DNA of 39,894 nt. Source: Mesorhizobium norvegicum (lineage in GTDB: Bacteria > Pseudomonadota > Alphaproteobacteria > Rhizobiales > Rhizobiaceae). The DNA lies in assembly GCF_004919685.1 (NCBI RefSeq), contig NZ_SMYZ01000002.1, positions 1-39,894 of the forward strand. The letters are read 5' to 3'. Within the stretch, counting starts at the first letter, position 1. Every line of letters starts with the position of its first letter. The notes under the pieces were generated by a model. The model was not told the origin of the DNA and did not search any database. It worked only from the letters and a program-made list of their open reading frames with translations. Shown here one piece after another: positions 18,658-26,431 of this stretch. Position numbers and translations under genes: made by a program.

Positions 18658-19941
18658 TCAGGCCGCCTGCGGCTCCGGCTCGAAGGCCGGCTTGCTGGTG
18701 TTGATCAGCAGCGAGATACACGCCGCGGCAATCGCCGTCATGCCGGCAATCAGGAAGGCCAGTTCGTAGTTGCCCTGCAACTCGCGCATGGTGCCGCCGA
18801 AGGCTGCGGCGGTGGCCGCACCGATCTGGTGGCCGGCGACGATCCAGCCGAACACGATCGGCCCGCTGCGGTCGCCGAACGCCTCATTGGCGAGCCGCAG
18901 CGTCGGTGGCACGGTGGCGATCCAGTCGAGGCCGTAGAGCACGGCGAAGATGATCAGGCTGGTCGCCGAGAAGCCGGAATAGGGCAGGTAGATCAGCGAC
19001 AGGCCACGGATGCCGTAATAGACGCCGAGCAGCTTGCGCGGGTCGTAGCGGTCGGTGAGCCAGCCCGACAATGTCGTGCCGATCAGGTCGAAAATGCCCA
19101 TCATCGACAGCAGGCCGGCGGCCTGCACCTCGCCGATGCCCATGTCGCCGCAGAAGGCGATCAGATGCGTGCCGACCAGCCCGTTGGTGGTGAAGCCGCA
19201 GACGAAGAAGGTGGCGAACAGGTACCAGAACACCCTTGTGCCGGCGGCGCGGCGCAACGTGTTGAGCGTATGCGCGAGGAAATTGCCTTGCGACGCGGGC
19301 GATGTCGGCGGCACGTCGTCGGCCTCGGCGCCGTAGCGCACCATGCCGATCGAGGCCGGCCGCTCCGGCACCAGCAGCCAGACCACCGGTATCAGCGCCG
19401 CGGTGGCAATTGCGACCGCAGTGACAACCGGCTGCCAGCCACCCGACTGCGCCAACGCGGCGATCAGCGGCAGGAACACCAGCATGCCGGAGGCGCTGGA
19501 GGCCGACATCAATCCCATGACAAGGCCGCGATTGGTCTTGAACCAGCGATTGACGATGGTGGCGCCGAGCACGCTGGCGACAGCGCCGGAACCAATGCCC
19601 GAGAACACGCCCCAGGTGATGAACAGATGCCAGGGCTTGGTCATCAGCAGGCTGAGCGCCGTCGAACCCGACATCACCACCAACGAGGCCAGCAGCGTAC
19701 GGCGCAGTCCGATGCGCTCCATCAGGGCTGCGGCAAATGGACCCGTCAGGCCGTAAAGCAGGATGCCGACACCGGCGGCCAGCGAGATGATGTCGCGCCG
19801 CCAGCCAAAACTGTTCTCAAGCGGCAGCATCATGACGGCGGGAGCGGACCGCAGGCCGGCCGCGACCAGCAGGCAGAGGAAGATGACGCCAACCACGACG
19901 AAGGCGTAGCGCTGGCCAAATGGGTGGGATTGAGCTATCAT
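18658..19941 (-). CDS. MFS transporter
   Basis: A 427-residue carrier of the major facilitator superfamily with about 12 membrane segments, resembling the oxalate/formate-antiporter or monocarboxylate-type branch. The first loop has MERIGLRRTLL, and the middle loop between helices 6 and 7 is hydrophilic (PERPASIGMVRYG...). The second half repeats the loop motif as LTDRYDPRKLLG. I chose the ATG at 19941, which lies 8 residues before the first helix; the frame to 20022 runs back through the operator region and into the regulator. No strong ribosome site is present. It is divergent from a TetR regulator, with two operator-like palindromes in the 71-bp gap, so it is probably induced by a ligand it exports. 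The substrate is unknown. Confidence 0.88.
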   Translation of the reverse strand: MIAQSHPFGQRYAFVVVGVIFLCLLVAAGLRSAPAVMMLPLENSFGWRRDIISLAAGVGILLYGLTGPFAAALMERIGLRRTLLASLVVMSGSTALSLLMTKPWHLFITWGVFSGIGSGAVASVLGATIVNRWFKTNRGLVMGLMSASSASGMLVFLPLIAALAQSGGWQPVVTAVAIATAALIPVVWLLVPERPASIGMVRYGAEADDVPPTSPASQGNFLAHTLNTLRRAAGTRVFWYLFATFFVCGFTTNGLVGTHLIAFCGDMGIGEVQAAGLLSMMGIFDLIGTTLSGWLTDRYDPRKLLGVYYGIRGLSLIYLPYSGFSATSLIIFAVLYGLDWIATVPPTLRLANEAFGDRSGPIVFGWIVAGHQIGAATAAAFGGTMRELQGNYELAFLIAGMTAIAAACISLLINTSKPAFEPEPQAA

Positions 19942-19995
19942 GTTACTGACCGGTACGTTGCAGGGTGGGAACATGTATACGTACCGATCGGTAAC
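19942..19995. promoter_or_regulatory. Paired TetR operators
   Basis: Two related palindromes lie in the 71-bp gap between the MFS and TetR genes. The right one, 19982-19993, is a perfect TACCGATCGGTA. The left one, 19944-19955, is TACTGACCGGTA. The wider 15-mers at 19942-19956 and 19981-19995 are inverted copies with two differences. This is the usual arrangement for a TetR-family repressor that controls itself and its divergent partner. The left box abuts the MFS start codon. Confidence 0.7.
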
Positions 19996-20012
19996 ATTGT
20001 CAATCGAGTCAC

Positions 20013-20633
20013 ATGATGCCAACGGACAAAAATATTGATCTGACCATCAGCGACGGTCATGCATCGGCGCCGCCAAAGGCCGCCAAGAAGATCCTCGATG
20101 TGGCCTATGACTTGTTCTACCGGCGCGGCATCAGGGCCATCGGCGTCGACGAGATCGTCAAACGCGCCGGCGTCACCAAGCCCAGCCTCTATCGCAGCTT
20201 TCCGTCCAAGGATGAACTGGCCGCTTCCTATCTCAGGCAATACGATCTTGAATACTGGGAGCGTTTCGATGAGGCGGTCGCCGCTCATCCCGGCGACCCG
20301 CGCGCACAGATCAAGGCTTTTCTGACCCGCATCGGCAAGCGCACGCAAGTGGCGGACTATCGCGGCTGCGGCATGACCAACGCGGCGGTCGAATATCCTG
20401 ACCACAGCCATCCGGCCCGCGTGGTCAGCGAGGCCAACAAGCAGGAACTGCGCCGCCGGCTGCGCGGGATGGCGGTTGCAATGGGCGCGCAAGACCCTGA
20501 CACGCTGGGCGACGGCCTGCTGCTTCTGATCGAAGGCGCCTATATCAGCGGCCAGCTGTTCGGGCTCGGCGGCCCGGCGCAAGCGGTTGCCCGCAACGCC
20601 GATCTGCTGATCGAAGCCAGCTTGAAGAAATAG
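20013..20633 (+). CDS. TetR family transcriptional regulator
   Basis: A 206-residue repressor-type protein. The N-terminal DNA-binding domain (about residues 24-70) has AAKKILDVAYDLFYRRGIRA, then the helix-turn-helix VDEIVKRAGVTKPSLYRSFPSKDEL, a clear TetR signature. The rest is a helical ligand-binding and dimer domain with GCGMTNAAVEYPD near the middle. Two ATG codons lie side by side at 20013 and 20016, and either may be the start; no strong ribosome site is visible. It is divergent from the MFS transporter gene and the shared gap has two operator-like palindromes, so it probably represses both genes until a ligand binds. The ligand cannot be told from sequence. Confidence 0.93.
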   Translation: MMPTDKNIDLTISDGHASAPPKAAKKILDVAYDLFYRRGIRAIGVDEIVKRAGVTKPSLYRSFPSKDELAASYLRQYDLEYWERFDEAVAAHPGDPRAQIKAFLTRIGKRTQVADYRGCGMTNAAVEYPDHSHPARVVSEANKQELRRRLRGMAVAMGAQDPDTLGDGLLLLIEGAYISGQLFGLGGPAQAVARNADLLIEASLKK

Positions 20634-20677
20634 CGTTTGACGCTACGCTGCACTGGCCTGCAACGGAGATGTCCGCG

Positions 20678-21270
20678 ATGCGTAGCCTGCTCATTCCGCT
20701 CATCCTCGCCGGCTTCTGCCAGGTGTACACGCCGACGGCATTGCAAGCGCCTACACCGATCTCGACTCGAAGAAGGACTGCGTGACCTACGCGCAGGCCG
20801 AGGAAGGCGACGGCGACTGGGCCGAACTCGCCTGTTCAGGATATCGCGGCTATCCCGTGCTGATCGCGTATGACGATGCTCGTGAATCGCTGTTCTACGG
20901 GTTTCCGCCCGGCGGCGACATGACGACGGTCTGGGAGAGCTTTTCCGGTTTCAATTCGTCCGGAGCCAAGGTCGAGTGGCGCATCGAGACCAAGGGCGAC
21001 AAGGCCGTGCCCTTTGCCGCGATCCATCGCCGCTCGATCAGCAACCCGGACGACGAAAAAAAGCCGACCGAGGTGCTGCTCGTCGCCAAGGTCGGCCAGA
21101 TGGACGCCCGCGACGGCTGCACGGTCGGCCTGGTGCTGGCCACCGGCAATCCCGCCGCCAACGACCAGGCGCGCAAGCTTGCCGACGACAAGGCACGAAC
21201 CTTCGCCTGCGGCAAGGACAGGCACACCGTCATCGGCAACGTGCCGGCTTTCGGTAGGGTGGATAATTAG
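20678..21270 (+). pseudogene. Secreted protein with frameshift in signal peptide
   Basis: The intact open frame runs from a GTG at 20782 to 21270 (162 residues), but this start would cut off conserved-looking residues. Upstream, in the same frame, the sequence reads ADGIASAYTDLDSKKDCVTY and has no start codon. In another frame an ATG at 20678, 9 nt after GGAG, encodes MRSLLIPLILAGFCQV, a good signal-peptide start. One extra base near 20724-20725 would join them into a 197-residue protein with a V-H-A cleavage site. The mature part resembles a periplasmic family I recall from Rhizobiales (WSCxGY-like start, KVEWRIE middle, C-terminal TFACGKD). Four cysteines are present. Function is unknown. 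A real frameshift or a base-call error both fit. Confidence 0.65.
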
Positions 21271-21410
21271 GCACGTGGGCGCGAGGCCCCCCTCTGCCCT
21301 GCCGGGCATCTCCCCCTCAAGGGGGGAGATTAGACCGCGCTACGGTTTTCGCCAGTTTTCAACGTTGAAAGAGAAGCGCCGCCGACGAAGCTGCCAATCT
21401 CCCCCTTGAG

Positions 21411-21733
21411 GCTACGCTATGCACACATCTTCTGTGACTGGCATGACTGATCGGCCCAAGGCTTGATTGCCACGTGGTTCCCCCAATCCGTCGCTGCTTC
21501 GCAGCGCCACCTTTCCCCCCTCCGGAGGGAAAGGAAGGGAGCGTTGCTGGACGAGCGTTGACGGCAAAAAGCTTGGCGCCTTTCCTCTACCCCGTCGATC
21601 GGGGGAGAGGTGGCTCGGCGAAGCCGAGACGGAGTGGGGGTCGACCAGCGCAGCATAAGACAATGCATGCGCCAAGCTGCCATGCACGCTATCGCCAAAC
21701 ACCAGCCGCTTGGAAATGTGTGCATAGCGTAGC
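21411..21733. mobile_element. MITE-like element with 18-bp terminal repeats
   Basis: A 323-bp segment with perfect 18-bp terminal inverted repeats, GCTACGCTATGCACACAT at 21411-21428 and its complement at 21716-21733. It is flanked by an 8-bp direct repeat, CCCTTGAG, at 21403-21410 and 21734-21741; the boundary can shift by one base, giving 9. It disrupts the loop of a type A hairpin, which is direct evidence of insertion. It has no transposase gene, so it would need one in trans. The target size resembles IS256 or ISL3-type elements, but the family is not settled. Inside it lies an inverted pair of type C repeats. Confidence 0.82.
21480..21640. repeat. Type C repeat pair inside the MITE-like element
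   Basis: Units at 21480-21534 (minus) and 21584-21640 (plus). Stem 2 reads CGCTGC-GAA-GCAGCG in the first and CTCGGC-GAA-GCCGAG in the second. Positions 21601-21640 are identical over 40 nt to 35376-35415. Confidence 0.75.
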
Positions 21734-21829
21734 CCCTTGAGGGGGAGATGGCCGGCAGGCCAGAGGGGGGCGCCTCGCGCCAGTGTTTTGAAAGATACCA
21801 CCGCTGCCCGAAGGAAGGGTAGCCGGTTC

Positions 21830-22363
21830 CTACTTGCTCTTCTTGGCCCGCTCGATCGCGTCGACGATCATCTTCTTGGCATATTTGGAATCGTGCCAGC
21901 CTTCGATCTTGACCCATTTGCCGGGCTCGAGATCCTTGTAGTGCTCGAAGAAGTGCTGCACCTGCTGGCGAGTGATGTCGGGCAGTTGGGTGTATTCGGT
22001 GACGTTTTCGTAGCGCAGCGTCAGCTTCGGTGACGGCACGGCGATCACCTTCTCGTCCTGGCCGGCATTGTCTTCCATCACCAGCACGCCGATCGGCCTG
22101 ACATTGATGACGCAGCCGGGCACCAGCGCGCGCGTGTTGCAGATCAGCACGTCGATCGGATCGCCGTCACCCGACAGCGTGTGCGGCACGAAGCCGTAAT
22201 TGCCGGGGTAGCGCATCGAAGTGTGCAGGAAGCGGTCGACGAACAGCGTGCCGGCTTCCTTGTCCATCTCGTACTTGATCGGCTCGCCGCCGATCGGCAC
22301 TTCGATGATGACGTTGATGTCCTCAGGCGGATTCTTTCCGATGGCTATGGCTTCGATGCGCAT
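21830..22363 (-). CDS. ppa: Inorganic pyrophosphatase
   Basis: A 177-residue family I soluble pyrophosphatase, which hydrolyses pyrophosphate to two phosphates and so drives biosynthetic reactions forward in the cytoplasm. The family signature DGDPIDV spans residues 66-72, with metal-binding aspartates at 66, 68 and 71. Other conserved parts are the N-terminal [15 protein letters not shown] and [11 protein letters not shown] near 52-62. The length is normal for a prokaryotic family I enzyme. AGAGGGA lies upstream of the ATG at 22363. The gene is followed on its 3' side by the repeat-filled gap with the MITE-like insertion. Confidence 0.97.
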   Translation of the reverse strand: MRIEAIAIGKNPPEDINVIIEVPIGGEPIKYEMDKEAGTLFVDRFLHTSMRYPGNYGFVPHTLSGDGDPIDVLICNTRALVPGCVINVRPIGVLVMEDNAGQDEKVIAVPSPKLTLRYENVTEYTQLPDITRQQVQHFFEHYKDLEPGKWVKIEGWHDSKYAKKMIVDAIERAKKSK

Positions 22364-22474
22364 GGCTTTGTCCCTCTTTTGATGAGAGATCGATAGCGGG
22401 CGCTGCCGCGCGGCGCAATGCGGCGAATGGTGCTGGTGCGATCGGAAGACGCGGGGGGCCGAAAGGCCGGTCTG

Positions 22475-22981
22475 TCATTCCCAGACGAAAGCGACCTTCT
22501 TCAGTGCCTTCTGCTCGAAGATCTCGACGCCCTCGGCGACATCGCGGCCGCCGGCGCCGGCATAGAAGGCAAGCGCGTTCTGGTTGTCTTCCAGCGCCCA
22601 CACCACCATGCCTTTGAGCCCGTGATCGGCCAGACGCGCCCTGGCTGCCGCGAACAGCCGGCTGCCGAGCCCGATGCCCTGATATTCCGGCCGCAGGTAC
22701 AATTCGTAGATTTCGCCTTGCTGGCGCAGTTCACGGGCGCGGTTCTTGCCGATCGTCGCATAGCCGGCGATCTTGCCGCCGATTTCGACGACCAGAACGG
22801 TGGCGGCGCGGCGAATCGCGTTCGCCCACCAGTCGGCGCCACGACGGTTGATCATCGATGTCAGGGTACGGTGCGGAATGATGCCCGAATAGGCGCCGCG
22901 CCAAGCCTCCAGATGCACCTCGGCGATGGCACTGGCATCGCGCGGGTCGGCCTTCCTGATGTCGATGGTGAGCGTATTCAT
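22475..22981 (-). CDS. GNAT family N-acetyltransferase
   Basis: A 168-residue acetyltransferase-fold protein. The acetyl-CoA binding motif is YQGIGLGSRLFAAARARL (about residues 99-116), preceded by the strand IYELYLRPE. The beta-bulge and C-terminal region WALEDNQNALAFYAGAGGR are typical of GNAT proteins. The N-terminal IRKADPRDASAIAEVHLEAWRGAYSGIIP is also typical of small soluble members that modify amines on small molecules or proteins. The acceptor substrate is unknown. No strong ribosome site precedes the ATG at 22981. It lies between ppa and the TPM genes on the same strand, with gaps of about 110 nt on each side, so it may have its own promoter. Confidence 0.88.
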   Translation of the reverse strand: MNTLTIDIRKADPRDASAIAEVHLEAWRGAYSGIIPHRTLTSMINRRGADWWANAIRRAATVLVVEIGGKIAGYATIGKNRARELRQQGEIYELYLRPEYQGIGLGSRLFAAARARLADHGLKGMVVWALEDNQNALAFYAGAGGRDVAEGVEIFEQKALKKVAFVWE

Positions 22982-23099
22982 GATTTGTTAACCATAAACC
23001 CGCATCGCCCGATTGCAAGAGTCCGGGCGGCCCGCCGACCGCTTTCTCACAGGCGATCACCGCCTCGGTGAGAGGCCTTCAATGCCTCTGTGGAAAGGC

Positions 23100-23738
23100 T
23101 CAAATCTCTACGAGATGATCGTCCAGCTCGTTGGTGTCACCCGCCGTGACCGGGAAATGCTCGGCCAGCACCGCCCCCACCTGCTCAATCGCCTTGACGA
23201 AGCCGTCGGCGAGCCGGTCGTCGCCGGCATGCGCGGTCAGATCGCGCACGACGCCATCCCAGACATGCTGGCCGACCTTGGCGTCGATGCCCGAGTCGGC
23301 GACCACTTCGGCATAGCGTTCGGCGATCGAGACGAAGACCAGCACGCCGGTGCGCGCCGTGGTGCGGTGGACGTTGCGGGCGAGGAACTGCTTGATCGCA
23401 TTGGCGTGCGCCGCCTGGTAGCGCAGCCGCCTCGGCACCAGATGGATGCGCAGGCCGGGCAGCGCCCACACCAAGGCCAGCACGCAGGCCAGCGCCAGGA
23501 GCTGGGCAAGCACGAAATGCGGCAGCCGGATCGACAGCCACCAGGCCTCCAGCCCATAGCCGACCGCCAGACTGACGATCAGCATGCCTACCGTCACCAT
23601 GAAGGCGGCCGGGAAGAAATAGCCGTCGCTGGCATGCGCCACGACGCAGTAGATCTCGCCGTCGGTTTTCGATTCGGCGGCGCGGATCGCGGTGGCGATG
23701 CGCTCATGATCCTGCGGGCTGATTGGTCGTGTTGCCAT
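23100..23738 (-). CDS. TPM domain membrane protein
   Basis: A 212-residue protein of the TPM (TLP18.3/Psb32/MOLO-1) group, in the COG3762-like form. Two membrane segments (about residues 43-63 and 75-96) lie after a TPM-like start (ESKTDGEIYCVVAHASDGY). The rest of the domain follows, with TGVLVFVSIAERYAEVVADSGID and VWDGVVRDL. Family function is not settled; some TPM proteins have been called phosphatases. It starts 9 nt after the stop of the preceding TPM gene, with GGTGAG inside that gene's end, so it is almost certainly the last gene of the lemA-TPM operon. It lacks the Gly/Ser-rich tail of the two longer paralogs. Confidence 0.85.
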   Translation of the reverse strand: MATRPISPQDHERIATAIRAAESKTDGEIYCVVAHASDGYFFPAAFMVTVGMLIVSLAVGYGLEAWWLSIRLPHFVLAQLLALACVLALVWALPGLRIHLVPRRLRYQAAHANAIKQFLARNVHRTTARTGVLVFVSIAERYAEVVADSGIDAKVGQHVWDGVVRDLTAHAGDDRLADGFVKAIEQVGAVLAEHFPVTAGDTNELDDHLVEI

Positions 23739-23747
23739 GATCTTGTC

Positions 23748-24617
23748 TCACCAGCTTCCTGAAGAACCGCCACCACCGGATGAGCCGCCGCCGCCGGAAA
23801 ACCCGCCACCGCTGCTTGACCCCGAAGACCAACTGCCGCCGGAACTCCCCGACGACCAGCCGCTGCCCGACGACGAACCCGATACCCAGCCGCCGCCCGG
23901 CCCGTGGCCGTAACGAAACGTCATGCCCAGCCATTTGTACACGCCCGGCGACAGCTTTGTGCCGAACATCGGCGGCAGGAACGCCATCGCCAGGCCGCCG
24001 AAGAACAGCGTCCCCCACACGATCAGGAACACCGCGACGATGGGGGCGATGGAGGTGCTGTCGTCGGCGGGATTGCGGTGACCGCGCGCTTCCAGTTCTT
24101 CCGGATTGCCTTCCAGCACCATGACCATATCGTCGACGGCCTTTTCTATGCCGCCGGAGAAATCGCCGGCGCGGAAGGCCGGCACCATGTCGTTTTCGAT
24201 GATCAGCCTGGTGTGCAGATCGGTCAGCGTGCCTTCCAGCCCATAGCCGACCTCGATGCGCATCTTGCGGTCGTTCTTGGCGACCAGCAGAAGCACGCCA
24301 TTGTTTTCGCCCGCCTGGCCGAGCTTCCAGAAGCGGAACAGCCGGTTGGCGTAAGGCTCTATCTCTTCGCCATCGAGGCTGGGGATCGTCGCGACGACGA
24401 TCTGGTCCGAGCCTTTTGTCTCGAAATCGGCAAGCTTCTGCGTCAGCGCCGTCTTGGTCGCCGCATCGATGATGCCGGCATTGTCGACGACGCGGCCGGT
24501 CAGCGCCGGCAGTTCGGCGGCGTAGGCCGTGAAGCAGGAGAACAGCACGGCCACAGCCATCAGGACAACGGAGGCGAAGCGGCCGGGTCTCGACAGGCTG
24601 ATCGTGCGTATCGTCAT
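23748..24617 (-). CDS. TPM domain protein with Gly/Ser-rich tail, copy 2
   Basis: A 289-residue membrane-anchored TPM protein (YgcG/COG1512-like). It has a signal peptide ending near AYA at residue 33, then the TPM domain (about 35-185) starting LPALTGRVVDNAGIID, with TIPSLDGEEIEPYANRLFR and VGYGLEGTLTD. A membrane segment lies near 197-217. The last 45 residues are a Gly/Ser/Trp-rich low-complexity tail. The start ATG overlaps the stop of copy 1 as TGATG, so translation is probably coupled. The TPM domain is almost identical to that of copy 1, in DNA as well as protein, while the ends differ. This points to a recent duplication or gene conversion. The biochemical role is unknown; TPM genes often sit next to lemA. 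Confidence 0.9.
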   Translation of the reverse strand: MTIRTISLSRPGRFASVVLMAVAVLFSCFTAYAAELPALTGRVVDNAGIIDAATKTALTQKLADFETKGSDQIVVATIPSLDGEEIEPYANRLFRFWKLGQAGENNGVLLLVAKNDRKMRIEVGYGLEGTLTDLHTRLIIENDMVPAFRAGDFSGGIEKAVDDMVMVLEGNPEELEARGHRNPADDSTSIAPIVAVFLIVWGTLFFGGLAMAFLPPMFGTKLSPGVYKWLGMTFRYGHGPGGGWVSGSSSGSGWSSGSSGGSWSSGSSSGGGFSGGGGSSGGGGSSGSW

Positions 24618-25429
24618 CACCAGCTTCCCGAAGAGCCGCCGCCGCCGGATGAACCGCCGCCGCCGGAAAAGCCGCCACCGCCGCCACCAGACGACCATCC
24701 ACCGCCGGAGCTTCCCGATGACCAGCCGCCACCGGAAGATCGCCGGCTTGGCTCGAAGGTCATGCCGAGCCAGCGGTAGCGGCCGGGCCCAAGCTTCTGG
24801 CCGAAGATCGGCGGCAGGACGGAGACCGCGATGCTGCCGAAGAAGATGATCGCCCAGATGCCGATGAAGACGGCGAAGAACAGGTCGTCGGAATTGAAGG
24901 GCGCCTGCTGGTTGCGCTCGCCGCGCGCCTCCAGCTCCTCCGGATTGCCTTCCAGCACCATGATCATGTCGTAGACGGCCTTTTCTATGCCGCCGGAGAA
25001 ATCGCCGGCGCGGAAGGCCGGCACCATGTCGTTTTCGATGATCAGCTTGGTGTGCAGGTCGGTCAGCGTGCCTTCCAGCCCATAGCCGACCTCGATGCGC
25101 ATCTTGCGGTCGTTCGGCGCGACCAGCAGCAGGACGCCGTTGTTTTCCTTCGCCTGGCCGAGTTTCCAGAAGCGGAACAGCCGGTTGGCGTAGGGCTCGA
25201 TCTCCTCGCCGTCGAGGCTGGGGATCGTCGCGACGACGATCTGATCGGAGCCCTTGGTCTCGAACTCGGCAAGCTTTTGCGTCAGCGCCGCCTTGGTCGC
25301 GGCATCGATGATACCGGCATTGTCGACGACACGGCCGGTCAAAGCGGGGAGGTCGGCGGCGAGGGCGAGCGGCAAGAAGAGGAAGCTGAGAATGGCAGCC
25401 AGGAATGTCAGGCTGGCGTTTCTTGGCAC
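24617..25429 (-). CDS. TPM domain protein with Gly/Ser-rich tail, copy 1
   Basis: A 270-residue paralog of the next gene. With a GTG start at 25429 the protein begins with a good signal peptide (PRNASLTFLAAILSFLFLPLALA) split here as about 24 residues before ADLPALTG. The TPM domain spans about residues 27-175, a membrane segment about 195-215, and the tail is Gly/Ser-rich. The start is uncertain. The frame stays open to a TTG at 25606, but that route passes through both units of a type A repeat pair. The GTG itself lies at the repeat edge, directly after a run of Gs that could serve as a poor ribosome site. The stop overlaps the start of copy 2. LemA is the gene upstream on the same strand. 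Confidence 0.8.
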   Translation of the reverse strand: MPRNASLTFLAAILSFLFLPLALAADLPALTGRVVDNAGIIDAATKAALTQKLAEFETKGSDQIVVATIPSLDGEEIEPYANRLFRFWKLGQAKENNGVLLLVAPNDRKMRIEVGYGLEGTLTDLHTKLIIENDMVPAFRAGDFSGGIEKAVYDMIMVLEGNPEELEARGERNQQAPFNSDDLFFAVFIGIWAIIFFGSIAVSVLPPIFGQKLGPGRYRWLGMTFEPSRRSSGGGWSSGSSGGGWSSGGGGGGFSGGGGSSGGGGSSGSW

Positions 25430-25586
25430 CCCCCTCTGTCCTACCGGACATCTCCCCCGCAAGGGGGGAGATTGGCTGTCATCACTGACGGCTCTTTTTC
25501 TGTGATGTCGAAAATTGGCCAATCCGCCAAAGCTGCCGATCTCCCCCCTTGCGGGGGAGATGTCCGGCAGGACAGAGGGGGGTGTG
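25427..25586. repeat. Inverted pair of two-hairpin repeats (type A)
   Basis: Units at 25427-25475 (minus) and 25533-25586 (plus) lie between lemA and the first TPM gene. Stem 2 is TCC-GGTA-GGA in the left unit and TCC-GGCA-GGA in the right one, so T-A replaces the G-C or C-G pair of other copies. The left unit covers the likely start of the TPM gene. Confidence 0.85.
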
Positions 25587-25629
25587 AAGGAACACAAGGT
25601 CGACAATGACCAAGCTCACCATGCGTCCT

Positions 25630-26268
25630 TCACCCGCCCTGCTTCGTGCCGAAATCAACCTTCGGCGGCTGCATCTTGTCTTCATCGACGGTGAAATTGG
25701 CGAAGGGCTCGCTGCTGCGGAACCAGAAGGTCGCCCACAGCACCGACGGGAACGTCTTCAGCGTCAGATTGTAGTCCCTGACCGCCTGGATGTAGTCGCG
25801 CCGCGCCACCGCGATGCGGTTCTCGGTACCTTCGAGCTGTGCTTGCAGCGCCAGGAAGTTCTGGTTGGCCTTGAGGTCGGGATAGGCTTCCGACACCGCG
25901 ATCAGCCGCGACAGCGCGCTGGTCAACCCTGCCTGGGCATCCTGGAACTTCTTGAGGGCTTCGGGATCCTTCAGCGTTTCCGGCGTCACCGTGATCTGGG
26001 TGGCCTTGGCGCGGGCCTCGACCACGGCGTCGAGCGTGTCCTTTTCATGCGAGGCATAGCCCTTGACCGTCTCGACCAGGTTGGGAATGAGGTCGGCGCG
26101 GCGCTGATACTGGTTCAGCACCTCGCTCCATGCCGCCTTGGCGTTTTCCTCCGCTGTCGGAATGGTGTTGTAGCCGCAGCCGGCCAGCAGCGGCAGCACG
26201 ATCGCCATCATCAGGAAGGCGGGCAGCGTGCGGAACATGGACGGTGAGGCAAGGCGCTGGGCAAACAT
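25630..26268 (-). CDS. lemA: LemA family lipoprotein
   Basis: A 212-residue LemA-type protein. The N-terminus has a lipoprotein signal with lipobox LLAGC, placing Cys31 as the lipid-attached residue. The core matches the family: YNTIPTAEENAKAAWSEV, then YQRRADLIPNLVETVKGY, and the helical repeats to about 190. It should be anchored in the membrane and face the periplasm. The function of LemA proteins is not firmly known, but they commonly pair with TPM genes, as here. GAGGGA lies about 9 nt before the ATG at 26268; a second in-frame ATG ten codons on would also give a signal peptide. It is the first gene of a four-gene operon split from the TPM genes by a repeat pair. Confidence 0.92.
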   Translation of the reverse strand: MFAQRLASPSMFRTLPAFLMMAIVLPLLAGCGYNTIPTAEENAKAAWSEVLNQYQRRADLIPNLVETVKGYASHEKDTLDAVVEARAKATQITVTPETLKDPEALKKFQDAQAGLTSALSRLIAVSEAYPDLKANQNFLALQAQLEGTENRIAVARRDYIQAVRDYNLTLKTFPSVLWATFWFRSSEPFANFTVDEDKMQPPKVDFGTKQGG

Positions 26269-26431
26269 GATGGGGTCCCTCGGTAGAAGTTGCATGCGAA
26301 GCATTACCACAATCAGCGCGCAAGAAAACCGCCCGACCGGAAGCCGTTTGGCTGGCACGCTGGATGCCGTTGTAAGGCCCTGTGATTGGCTGTGCGAACG
26401 CGATAAGGTTCGATCGAAACGGGACATCATC

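Larger units (their letters stand above)
21286..21772. repeat. Type A repeat pair split by an insertion
   Basis: The left unit (21286-21331, minus) is intact, with stem 2 as CCC-GGCA-GGG. The right unit (plus) begins at 21391, is broken in the loop of stem 1 at 21410, and resumes at 21742-21772 with GCC-GGCA-GGC. The 331-bp difference is a MITE-like element plus its target duplication. The 559-bp gap 21271-21829 holds only these repeats. Confidence 0.8.

Noticed and set aside
20782..21270. GTG at 20782 as the true start of the secreted protein
   Set aside because: It would remove the signal peptide and the residues SKKDC just upstream that continue the same frame and look like part of the mature protein.
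21411..21733. Possible short genes inside the MITE-like element
   Set aside because: Open frames there are under 130 codons, have no transposase motifs, and are read through the hairpin repeats.
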